From Niameybacter massiliensis (GTDB lineage: Bacteria; Bacillota; Clostridia; Lachnospirales; Cellulosilyticaceae), in the NCBI RefSeq assembly GCF_001282685.1, contig NZ_LN875033.1:2501-66500 (forward strand): DNA of 64,000 bases, read 5' to 3'. The translations under genes were made by a program, and so were the position numbers. How positions within the stretch are numbered: the first letter of the stretch is position 1; the number at the start of each line of letters is the position of its first letter. Of this stretch, positions 51,983 to 60,800 are shown piece after piece. The notes under the pieces are model-generated. The model did no database searches. It was not told the DNA's origin and saw nothing but the letters and a program-made list of their open reading frames with translations.

Positions 51983-53845
51983 ATGTCTAAACAAGGAAAT
52001 TTATCAATTCATAGTGAGAACATCTTCCCTATTATTAAAAAATGGCTCTATTCTGATCACGATATCTTTGTTCGTGAAATAATCTCCAACGCATGTGACG
52101 CCATTTTAAAATTCAAAAAACTTTGTGATATGGGTGAAACAACAGATACACTTAATCTTCCTTTTGAAGTAAAAGTAACTGTTAATGAAAAAGAAGGTAC
52201 GATTACTGTTTCTGATAACGGTATTGGTATGACAGAAGAAGAAGTTGAAAAATACATTACTCAAATCGCATTTTCTGGTGCTGAAGACTTCCTCAACAAA
52301 TACCAAGATAAAATGGATAAAGATCAAATCATCGGTCATTTCGGACTTGGTTTCTACTCAAGCTTCATGGTTGCTGATACAGTAGAAATTGATACCCTTT
52401 CCTATACGGGTGGTGAAGCGATTCACTGGAACTGCGATGGTGGTACAACTTATGAACTTTCAGAAGGTAAACGTACAACACGCGGTACAGATATCATCTT
52501 ACATGTAAACGAAGAAAGCAAAGAGTTCCTTAGCTACTACACACTCTCTTCTATAATTGAAAAATACTGCAACTTTATGCCAGTACCAATCTATGTGATT
52601 GATGCCAATAAAGAAGAAGAGCCAGCTCAAGAAGGTGAAACAAAAGAACCTACCGTACCAACTCCAGTAAATGATCCTGTTCCACTTTATACAAAGAAAC
52701 CATCTGAATGTACAGATGAAGAATACAAAGCATTCTATAGCAAAACTTTCATGGATTATAATGAACCACTATTCTGGATTCATTTAGATATGGATTATCC
52801 ATTTAATTTAAAAGGTATCCTCTACTTCCCTAAACTTCATAATGAATATGAAATGGTAGAAGGAAAAATCAAACTTTATAATAATCAAGTGTTTGTTGCA
52901 GATAATATCAAAGAAGTTATTCCAGAATTCCTCTTACTTCTTAAAGGTATTATTGATTGTCCAGATATTCCTCTTAACGTATCACGTAGTTTCTTACAAA
53001 ATGATGGCTTCGTTAAGAAAATCTCTGACTACATTACAAAGAAAGTGGCAGACAAGCTTATTTCTCTTTATAAAAAAGAACTTGAGCACTATGAAGCATG
53101 TTGGGATTCTATCTCACCATTCGTTAAATACGGTTGCTTAAGAGAAGAAAAATTTGCAGATAAAATGAACGACTATATCCTTTATAAAACAATAGATGAT
53201 ACGTATACTACACTTAAAGACTATCTTGAAAAAGTTAAAGATACCAATGAAAACAAAGTATTCTATGTATCAGACAAAGAAAAACAAGCGCAATATGTAA
53301 GTATGTTCAAAGAAAATGGTATGTCTGCTGTATACTTAAATCATCCTATTGACTCTTCATTTATCTCTCATGCTGAAATGAAGAACAAAGATGTTCACTT
53401 TATGCGTATTGACTCAGATATCTCTTCTGCTCTTAAACAAGATAACGCAGCAATTGATACAGCTAAAGAAGAAAAACTTGGTAAACTCTTTGGTGAGATC
53501 TTAAAACAAGATAAGCTGAAAGTAAAACTTGAAAGTCTTAAGAGTACTACTGTACCATCTATGTTACTTATTTCTGAAGAAAGCCGTCGTATGCAAGAAA
53601 TGATGAAACTCTATGGCATGGATACAGCAAACATGCCACCAAGTGAAGCAACATTAATACTTAATGAAAATCACCCACTCATCACAACACTTGCTGACAA
53701 AGACTTAGATGCGCATACAAAAGATTTAGTTTGTCATCACCTCTATGACTTAGCCCTTATTTCAAATCAAACCTTAAGTGCAGAGGCAATGCAAGCATTC
53801 TTACAACGCAACAACGAACTTTTAATGACATTACTTAACAAATAA
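51983..53845 (+). CDS. htpG: Molecular chaperone HtpG (Hsp90)
   Basis: A 620-aa Hsp90: N-terminal ATPase (ENIFPIIKKWLYSDHDIFVREIISNACDAI; DNGIGMT; FGLGFYSSFMVA), middle domain with LNVSRSFLQND, and C-terminal dimerisation domain (about 510-620). An unusual proline/glutamate-rich insert (about 205-235, EEEPAQEGETKEPTVPTPV) sits in the linker. AGGAGG before the ATG. Confidence 0.96.
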   Translation: MSKQGNLSIHSENIFPIIKKWLYSDHDIFVREIISNACDAILKFKKLCDMGETTDTLNLPFEVKVTVNEKEGTITVSDNGIGMTEEEVEKYITQIAFSGAEDFLNKYQDKMDKDQIIGHFGLGFYSSFMVADTVEIDTLSYTGGEAIHWNCDGGTTYELSEGKRTTRGTDIILHVNEESKEFLSYYTLSSIIEKYCNFMPVPIYVIDANKEEEPAQEGETKEPTVPTPVNDPVPLYTKKPSECTDEEYKAFYSKTFMDYNEPLFWIHLDMDYPFNLKGILYFPKLHNEYEMVEGKIKLYNNQVFVADNIKEVIPEFLLLLKGIIDCPDIPLNVSRSFLQNDGFVKKISDYITKKVADKLISLYKKELEHYEACWDSISPFVKYGCLREEKFADKMNDYILYKTIDDTYTTLKDYLEKVKDTNENKVFYVSDKEKQAQYVSMFKENGMSAVYLNHPIDSSFISHAEMKNKDVHFMRIDSDISSALKQDNAAIDTAKEEKLGKLFGEILKQDKLKVKLESLKSTTVPSMLLISEESRRMQEMMKLYGMDTANMPPSEATLILNENHPLITTLADKDLDAHTKDLVCHHLYDLALISNQTLSAEAMQAFLQRNNELLMTLLNK

Positions 53846-53870
53846 TTTAAACGCTAGGTGGTGACTACCC

Positions 53871-54296
53871 ATGTCATTTGAAAAAATGCAAGACAACGAT
53901 AGACCAGTTATACATGCTAGAACTTGTATTATGCTTTATGGTTTTACATCACAAGAACTTAAAACCCTTAAGAATATTGCAAGATTAACTGGACTTAGTG
54001 ATCAAATTCTAGTAAACAAAACAGCACTTACTACTACTGTACTTGATCTACTAGAGAATAATCCACTTCAACAATCTACTCCGGTAGAACTACCTCCTTA
54101 CAAGGCAATTGTCTTTAATAATGTGGCTTCTCCTAGAATCACTGCTTTCATTGAGAGCTTGAAAAAGTTCCGTATTGCGAGACCACTTATGGCTACTGTA
54201 ACAGATACCTCTATCCACTGGACATTTGAAGAACTGGTTCAAAACCTAGCTGCAGAACGCTATTCATTAAAAAATAATATGATTAATATTCATTAA
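53871..54296 (+). CDS. DUF3783 domain protein
   Basis: A 141-aa soluble protein with the DUF3783 pattern: YKAIVFNNVASPRITAFIESLKKFRIARPLMATVTDTSIHWTFEELVQNLAAE. Function unknown. Follows htpG by 25 bp with AGGTGGTG before the ATG, so likely cotranscribed. Confidence 0.8.
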   Translation: MSFEKMQDNDRPVIHARTCIMLYGFTSQELKTLKNIARLTGLSDQILVNKTALTTTVLDLLENNPLQQSTPVELPPYKAIVFNNVASPRITAFIESLKKFRIARPLMATVTDTSIHWTFEELVQNLAAERYSLKNNMINIH

Positions 54297-54350
54297 AGAA
54301 AAAGGCTAATTTACTTTTTAAGTAAATTAGCCTTTTTCTTTAATGAATAT
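54286..54350 (+). terminator. 31-bp perfect inverted repeat terminator
   Basis: 54286-54316 pairs perfectly with 54320-54350 around a TTT loop, including a GC core and TTTTTC. The left arm covers the last codons and stop of the DUF3783 gene. The core acts as a terminator; the extra length is unusual. Confidence 0.88.
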
Positions 54351-54396
54351 GCCCAGACTAAAAATCAATCACTTAGCAACATTGTATAATCAACTA

Positions 54397-55018
54397 CTTC
54401 ATACTTTATTAATTTTTACTAAATCAAATCTTTTTATAAAAATAGCGACGAATTCAGCTCCTCTGCGGCGTATGTATAGTTATAAGGCAAAACAAATCGC
54501 CTTATATAGTATCAGATGGGACAAGTCCTAGGCCCCTTTTCTCTATGATACCTTCCTAAGAAGTCTGAGTAGCTCTCAAGCCTCCTCCTCCCTCGACTTG
54601 CTGCTACTCCTCTTCTTAGACACCAGCCCTGTAGGTGGTGGCAACCACAGGTCACTGGCTCCTTATAACTTTACAATGGCTTCCGCCTTTATATGTATTT
54701 CTTACACATGGCAAACAACCTATGCCCACGGTCACGTATGAGGTAAATCCAGCGTACACAAGGTCAGCTTGGACACCTGGCATGATACATCCATTAGGGA
54801 TCCCTTTCACTGCAGGCACACCATCTAGACGCTCGTGTAACCTGGTAAGTCCAAGAGTACTACACCAACGGCTACCGTTATTCCCCATTTGTAATAACTA
54901 CACCCTTAGGAAGTCTAAAAAAGTTACAAACTTTGCCACACATACGAAAAGTCACCCTAAGTCTAGTCTTTGTGCACTGCACAGGGAGGAAAAGACTGTC
55001 TTAGGGTGACTTTTTGTG
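54397..55018. ncRNA. Candidate structured RNA region, strand unresolved
   Basis: About 600 bp without a credible coding frame and richer in G+C than nearby intergenic DNA. Helices: 54481-54488 with 54499-54506; 54509-54514 with 54546-54551; 54556-54563 with 54612-54619 continued by 54567-54573/54603-54609 and 54577-54580/54597-54600, whose 16-nt loop on the + strand is CCTCCTCCTCCCTCGA; a CCTG...CAGG hairpin at 54628-54651; CTTGGAC/GTCCAAG; AACGG/CCGTT. CTTCCTAAG (54552-54560) is complementary to CTTAGGAAG (about 54904-54912), a long-range pair. It ends at the stem 54947-55013. A TATAAT (54385-54390) could serve the + strand but its -35 is poor. Class unknown. Confidence 0.55.
54947..55018. 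terminator. Long bidirectional terminator
   Basis: AAAAGTCACCCTAAG (54947-54961) pairs with CTTAGGGTGACTTTT (55000-55014), then AGTCTT/AAGACT and a GTGCACTGCAC tip. It ends the minus-strand hydrogenase gene and, on the other side, the candidate RNA. Confidence 0.85.
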
Positions 55019-55020
55019 CT

Positions 55021-56487
55021 CTAATAGGGTTTATGCAAATCTAAATGTGTATAATCTATAACTCTTAGAGAGTCATTAATGCTTTTTTCAACTGCCTTCT
55101 TTGCGTATATTTCTACATTCTTGTTCTGGCGCGGATCATGTGTCAGACAAGCTGCTCCGCCAATACATCCTCCAACACAAGCCATTCCTTCTATAAAATT
55201 AAAGGTATTCTTCCTCATCTTGAGAATCTTCAACGCCTTATCTACCTCCTGTAGCCCATTACAAACTAGAGGTCTATAACTAGAAGGTGGCAAGTTTTTT
55301 GTCTCTATAATGGATGCAACTGCATCCGATACGCCTCCCGTCCTTGCAAAAGAACGCCCAAAGTATGAAGCATTATTCAAAACTTCTTCTGTGCACTCAC
55401 TCATGTTAATGCCATAGGCATCTATTAATGCTTCTAGTTCTTCAAATGTCATTGCATAAATTTTCTCTCCGGCTTTCTCATAACGTAGCTTTTCTTCTTT
55501 TTTTGCCATACATGGTCCTATAAATACTACCTCCGCCTTGTCATCAATTTGTTTAATCAATCTTCTCGTAGCAATCATGGGTGATACCATTGTAGAGATA
55601 TTCCCCACAAGCTCAGGATACTGTTTTTCTACATAGGATACAAATGCTGGGCAACAAGAGGTCAGCATACAAGATTCTTCTCCCTCTATGACACGTTCAA
55701 CAAATTCTTTTCCTTCATAATAAGCTACTAAATCTGCTCCTAAAGCTGCCTCTATTACATCAGTAAATCCTATTTGCTTGATAGCACCCACAATCTGACC
55801 AATATTAGCTGTATACTGAGTGACTATTGCTGGTGCAATAACTGCATATACATTAACATTTTTATCTTTTCTAGATTGCTCTATCAACTTGGTAATAGGT
55901 ATAATCTCACTTTGGTCACTTATTGCACCAAAAGGACATTGGTAAACACATGCACCACAGCTAATGCATTTTTCATCTTCTATTTTTACTTTATTATCAT
56001 CACAAATTTGAATGGCTTTCCCCTTACAAGCACGTATACATGGTTTTAAATTATCTACTATAGCATTGAATGGGCAGACCTCCTTACACTTCCCACAACT
56101 CACACATTTGCTATAATCAATGTGGGCTTTGCCATCAATTTTCTCAATGGCACCACATTTACATGCCTGCATACAGCGTTGTGCAAAACATCCTCTACAT
56201 GAATCTGTAATAGTATAATGTTCCCTTGAACATTCGTCACAAGCACTTTCGATAGTATGAATAATATTTTGTCCTGGTAGCATAAGATTAGAGGCTAAAT
56301 TAACCCTCTCTTCTATAATCGCTCTCTCATGATAGACACAACATCTTGAAATCGGCTTATTCCCTGGTAAAATTTCATTAGGAATTTGATATTTAGTTGT
56401 ATCGAAACTTTGATCTATTGTTTTTTGAATAACCTTTTTAAGTACCTCATATCTAATCCACTGCACATCTGTTTCAAAAGTTCTCAT
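55021..56487 (-). CDS. [FeFe] hydrogenase, group-B-like
   Basis: A 488-aa iron-only hydrogenase. An N-terminal cysteine-rich region (SCRGCFAQRC) is followed by ferredoxin-type cluster motifs (CVSCGKCKEVCPF, CIRACKG, CISCGACVYQCPF) and the H-cluster domain: TSCCPAF, PCMAKKEEK, ARTGGVSDAVAS and EGMACVGGCIGGA, so all H-cluster cysteines are present. TSCCPAF instead of TSCCPGW points to the group B enzymes rather than the classic HydA. Makes or oxidises H2 with ferredoxin. The small [2Fe-2S] gene lies just upstream. Confidence 0.9.
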   Translation of the reverse strand: MRTFETDVQWIRYEVLKKVIQKTIDQSFDTTKYQIPNEILPGNKPISRCCVYHERAIIEERVNLASNLMLPGQNIIHTIESACDECSREHYTITDSCRGCFAQRCMQACKCGAIEKIDGKAHIDYSKCVSCGKCKEVCPFNAIVDNLKPCIRACKGKAIQICDDNKVKIEDEKCISCGACVYQCPFGAISDQSEIIPITKLIEQSRKDKNVNVYAVIAPAIVTQYTANIGQIVGAIKQIGFTDVIEAALGADLVAYYEGKEFVERVIEGEESCMLTSCCPAFVSYVEKQYPELVGNISTMVSPMIATRRLIKQIDDKAEVVFIGPCMAKKEEKLRYEKAGEKIYAMTFEELEALIDAYGINMSECTEEVLNNASYFGRSFARTGGVSDAVASIIETKNLPPSSYRPLVCNGLQEVDKALKILKMRKNTFNFIEGMACVGGCIGGAACLTHDPRQNKNVEIYAKKAVEKSINDSLRVIDYTHLDLHKPY

Positions 56488-56504
56488 TATGTTTCTCCCC
56501 CTTA

Positions 56505-56750
56505 TTATAAATAAGCTACAATCTCATCTTGAAAGATCTGAGAAACATTCTCCCTGGATACAGATAAAACCTTACCATCCCAACGTTTGACTGATACTGC
56601 ATCTACACAATTTTTAAGACAAAAAGCTGCTGTAATCTCCAACTCACTTTGTAAGCTTTGCTCAACAATAAGTTTTTTTAACACCTCAATGACTTCATAA
56701 GAACCCTTAACATGGCACGCACTCCCTATACAAATACTAATTGTTTTCAT
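56505..56750 (-). CDS. Thioredoxin-like [2Fe-2S] ferredoxin
   Basis: An 81-aa NuoE-like ferredoxin fold: first cysteine pair in CIGSACHVKG and second in AAFCLKNCVDAVSV. The frame opens at 56783, but AAGGGGGGCAC precedes the ATG at 56750. It ends 18 bp before the hydrogenase start, so it probably provides an electron-transfer or sensory partner. Confidence 0.88.
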   Translation of the reverse strand: MKTISICIGSACHVKGSYEVIEVLKKLIVEQSLQSELEITAAFCLKNCVDAVSVKRWDGKVLSVSRENVSQIFQDEIVAYL

Positions 56751-56965
56751 TGTGCCCCCCTTATTATTTTTAAAATTTAACATAATATTATAATATATTC
56801 AATTCTACTTCAAATCAACAAGTTTGTTATATTTTTATCAAATAATTCTAAGATGAATTGAATTTTTCAATTAAACTTATGCTTATTTCAAATTTCTTAT
56901 TACATAATCCGTTCATAACTACAAATACTAAAAGAACATTTCAAACACAAAGCGAGGTTGATGAA

Positions 56966-57142
56966 ATGAACTCAAAAAATCGTAAAGTTTCATGTGATGA
57001 AACCCCTATCAAAGTTCCTTTAGCAGCTATGCTCTCTACCGAAAATCTTGGTGGAGGGGTAGAAATGAATACGGATAACCTAGGCGCAGGTCTTACTGAA
57101 TATATAGGCTGGCGTATGGTTGAGGAGGATTCTAAAAACTAA
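56966..57142 (+). CDS. Small hypothetical protein
   Basis: 58 aa, MNSKNRKVSCDETPIKV..., with repeated ENLGGGVEMN/DNLGAGLTEY elements. GAGGTTG stands before the ATG at 56966; the frame is open to 56858, but that part is AT-rich and looks like leader. No family recognised. Followed by a good terminator, which supports a real gene. Confidence 0.5.
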   Translation: MNSKNRKVSCDETPIKVPLAAMLSTENLGGGVEMNTDNLGAGLTEYIGWRMVEEDSKN

Positions 57143-57149
57143 GTATTAC

Positions 57150-57208
57150 AAAAATACCCCTAAGGTATTGTTGCTTCTATCTAAGCAATCTACCTTAGGG
57201 GTATTTTT
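57150..57208. terminator. Bidirectional terminator
   Basis: AAAAATACCCCTAAGGTA (57150-57167) pairs perfectly with TACCTTAGGGGTATTTTT (57191-57208), with an inner TTGCTT/AAGCAA stem; shared by the small + strand gene and the convergent minus-strand gene. Confidence 0.9.
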
Positions 57209-57216
57209 ATTTTTTA

Positions 57217-57831
57217 TTATTTTATTATAAACTCCTCTGCATATGGTAAAGTTTCTACCCATCTACAGAAAGTATGCCACTCTTCTAATTTATGATGTTT
57301 ACGCGCTGTATACATATTACGGATGTTCTCATAAGTCATTGAACATGTACGCATTTGATTATAGCTTGATGGTAACAATTGAATGATACTGTACCAAGTT
57401 GTTTTATCTTTTGTTTCGTTAAAATCTACACGAAGTGTCTCTAACTGTTTAATGATTAAATCCATTGTTGCAAGTGTTGCTTCATTCATATGATCTGTGC
57501 TGAAATCTTCTACTTCAAAAGCTTTACTATGAATCTTATGCATTGTACTTGTAGAGTTTGCAGTTGTACCTACTTTGTAAGTATCGTATTCTTTCCACCA
57601 GTAAAGAGGTGCTGTAATATCTACAGAAACAAAGATTTGACGTAAGAATTTGCGGTGATCACTTCCTGCTTTACAAAGTCTTGATCCTAAATCTAGATCA
57701 TTTTCTCCAAGGATATAGTTACCTTCTTCGTCATAATGACTGTCCATTCTATGCCAGCTATTCATTGGATTTCTTGCTCCGCGAATAGCATTTTCAATGT
57801 TCATAACATCTGTACGTTCTAATCTAATCAT
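57217..57831 (-). CDS. ThyX-like protein without the RHR motif
   Basis: A 204-aa protein. The C-terminal half (IIQLLPSSYNQMRTCSMT, ENIRNMYTARKHHKLEEWHTF) follows the ThyX pattern LPxxxxTxxxxTxNxRxLxxFxxxR; the DITAPLYWWKEYDTYKVGTTANSTSTMHKI stretch stands where flavin-dependent thymidylate synthases have RHRxxSxNExSxR, but this motif is gone. The fold may be kept with another function. GAGGGAG precedes the second of two close ATG codons (57831), which I prefer. It follows addA by 12 bp. Confidence 0.6.
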   Translation of the reverse strand: MIRLERTDVMNIENAIRGARNPMNSWHRMDSHYDEEGNYILGENDLDLGSRLCKAGSDHRKFLRQIFVSVDITAPLYWWKEYDTYKVGTTANSTSTMHKIHSKAFEVEDFSTDHMNEATLATMDLIIKQLETLRVDFNETKDKTTWYSIIQLLPSSYNQMRTCSMTYENIRNMYTARKHHKLEEWHTFCRWVETLPYAEEFIIK

Positions 57832-57848
57832 CTTCATTCTCCCTCATT

Positions 57849-60800
57849 TTAATCTAAAGTTACCCATGTATCGATATGATAAAGGTATAAACATTTCTCT
57901 TTAACAGGAAGCCCTGTAATTTCGCTTAAGGCTCTTGCATAGAGTTCAAGCTGTACACTATAGCGTTCTTTAATACGCTTAATGCCTTCTTCTATGCCAT
58001 GCTTATCAATATAATCTGTCTTATAATCAATAATGACTAAACCATCTTCTTCTATAAAGCATGTATCTACTACCCCTTGTAGTAAGATTTCTTCTTCTCT
58101 ATCATAGATTTCTTCTACTTCATCAGCTGGTAATAAATAAACAAATGCTTTTTCTTTCCAAATATGCTGACACTCTGCCATACGTTTTAACATTTCAGAA
58201 TGAGCCATACGCTCTAATCTTGCTAAGTCTACTAAACTTGCTGCTTCTTCATGAAGTTTACCCGTCTCTACAAGACGTGTGAGTTCTGACATAATAAGGT
58301 CAGCTGTTTTACATTGGAGGAGATCGAGTTGCTCAAATACACTGTGGATTAATGTTCCTCTTACAGTTGCCTGCATCGTTGTTTCTTGTTGCATAAACTT
58401 TGGAACAACCTTATCTTCAAACATTCCCCATCTTATATCATCACCAGATGTGGCAAGTACTTCATCTACTACATTCACACCCTGTTTTGTAGCTTGTTGA
58501 GTTTCTACACCTACACGCTTAGAGATATGATATGCCGTATTTTCTTCTTGATCTTGTCCATACATTTGGGTACTTAGTATAACAGACTCATCCCCCTCTT
58601 GTATACTCTCTCCTAATGCGTTCACTCTACTACTCTCACGCTGGATGCTTGGGCACTCTATACTTGTAGCCTTCATATTTTTTTGTTGAACATTTACTTC
58701 CTTAGCTTGATGTTCTAACATAGCTTGTTTTTTCAAATCTGATACAGTAACTTTGACTGGCATCGTTGTTGCCATTTCATGGGGGTAGACATAGTTCAAA
58801 TAGTTATAAAGGGCATCCTTATGCTCTGTATATGCCGTCTCTACATTCCAATCTTCTAATAGTGCTTCTCTTTGTTCTACTTTTTCTTCTAAAGTTTGAT
58901 GATTACTAAGAAGTGCCTCTTTAGGTATACAGCTCAGCTGCCATCTTCCTTTACCTTCAAAGAGATAAGTAGGTTCTACACCAAGTTTAGCACGCAAATC
59001 ATCAAAGTCTGCATGTGCGAATAAGCTCATTCCAATCCAGCTTAAATAAGTTGGTGACTTTCTAAGTCCTAGTGGTAGAATCCCTTCACTATTTCTAATG
59101 GCAAATGGACTCCATTTATTAACTTCTTTATCTATATCTTTAACTGTCCCTGTTATAAATAGCTTTTCTTTTGCTCTTGTAAGTGCTACATAAAGTACAC
59201 GCATCTCTTCTGAAATATTCTCAGAGATAATACGACGTTTAATGGCTTCAAACGGTAACGTTTCATAAAGAATATTGGTATCTTTATCCGTATACTTTGG
59301 TCCTAAACCGAGTTCATGATGCATAAGGACGTTTTTCATAATATCTTGATTGTTAAAAGTTTTGTTGGTATTACACACAAATACAATAGGGAATTCTAAC
59401 CCTTTACTTTTGTGTATGGTCATAATCTGAACAAGATTTTCACTTTCTCCTACTAGCTTCGCTTCTCCAATTTTTGCACCTGATGCTTTCAACTTATCCA
59501 TGTATTGTAAAAATGCAAAAAGTCCTACACCATTATTGGCTTCAAAATCCTCGGCATATTTCTTGAGCAGTTTCAAATTGGCTTTTTTCTTAGCCCCTGC
59601 TGGTAACATGCCTACATAGCTATAGTAACCTGTCTCTATAAAAAGTCTTGCCATCAATTCTTCTAATGGCATAAGTGGGGCTTCTTCTCTATAATGAGCC
59701 AGTAATTTTACAAATTCTTGTAATGCTATAGATGGCTCTCTTTCTTCTACATATTTACAAAGTGCTGTATAGAGGTCGACCTCTTCATCTAGCTTACGTA
59801 CTTGTAGAATCTCATCAAAATCTAAACCTACCATCGGTGAACGTAATACAGTCAGAAGAGGTATATCTTGTCTTGGGTTATCAATAACTTTTAGAAGGCT
59901 TATCATAATCTGAACTTCCATCGCCTCAAAGAAGTTACTACTTACATCAGCATAAGCATCTATCCCCTCACGCAACAGGGCTTCTTCAAATAAGTTAGCT
60001 TTTTCCTGTACAGAGCGGAGTAAGATTACAATATCCCTCGGCTCTACTTTACGATACTTCCCTTCTTCCTTATCATAGACAACCTTTGGATTAGCTTCAC
60101 CTCTTAGAATTGCACTAATCTTTTGTGCCACCATAAGTGCTTCAACCTCTATATTTTTAAGGTCTTGTGGTGTATCTTCTCCTGAAGCTTCCTCGTTCTC
60201 TTCCTTATCTGTATCTTGTGTCTCTACTAAGCATACCTCCACATGGTCTGCCACTTCTTCCTGATAGGCCTCGTAGTCACCTTCTGTATAATGGTTACCT
60301 ACTTTAAGCTTGGCATCTTCGTCATAGCAAAGCTCTCCTACACGCTTACTCATAATTTGTTTGAATAAATCATTGGTCGCTTCTAAGATATTGGCACGAC
60401 TTCTAAAGTTTTGTGAAAGGTCAATACAGATTTCAGGTTGTATAGCACCCTCTTCAAACTTCTCATAGCGTTCATACTTATCTGCAAAAATAAGTGGGTT
60501 AGCAAGTCTAAAGCGATAAATACTCTGTTTCATATCCCCTACCATAAAACGAGTTGGCCCATTCTCTTTAGCTAAGGCAATAGCACCTAGGAGCGTCTCT
60601 TGCACGGCGTTACTATCTTGGTACTCATCTATATAAATTTCCTCATAGAAATCTGCTAATTCCTTAGCAACTTCTGTATAAATCAGCTCGGTATATCCAT
60701 CTTCCGTTTCACCATGTGTTACAAAAAGCTTTAAGGCTAAATGTTCTAAGTCATTATAATCTACAAGTCCTTTATCTCTCTTCGCCTCACTAAAACGTGC

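Noticed and set aside
54635-55009. 124-aa + strand reading frame (and a 78-aa minus-strand frame at 54652-54888)
   Set aside because: Both lie inside the hairpin-rich block, have no suitable ribosome site, and their composition looks like translated structured RNA; neither resembles a known protein.
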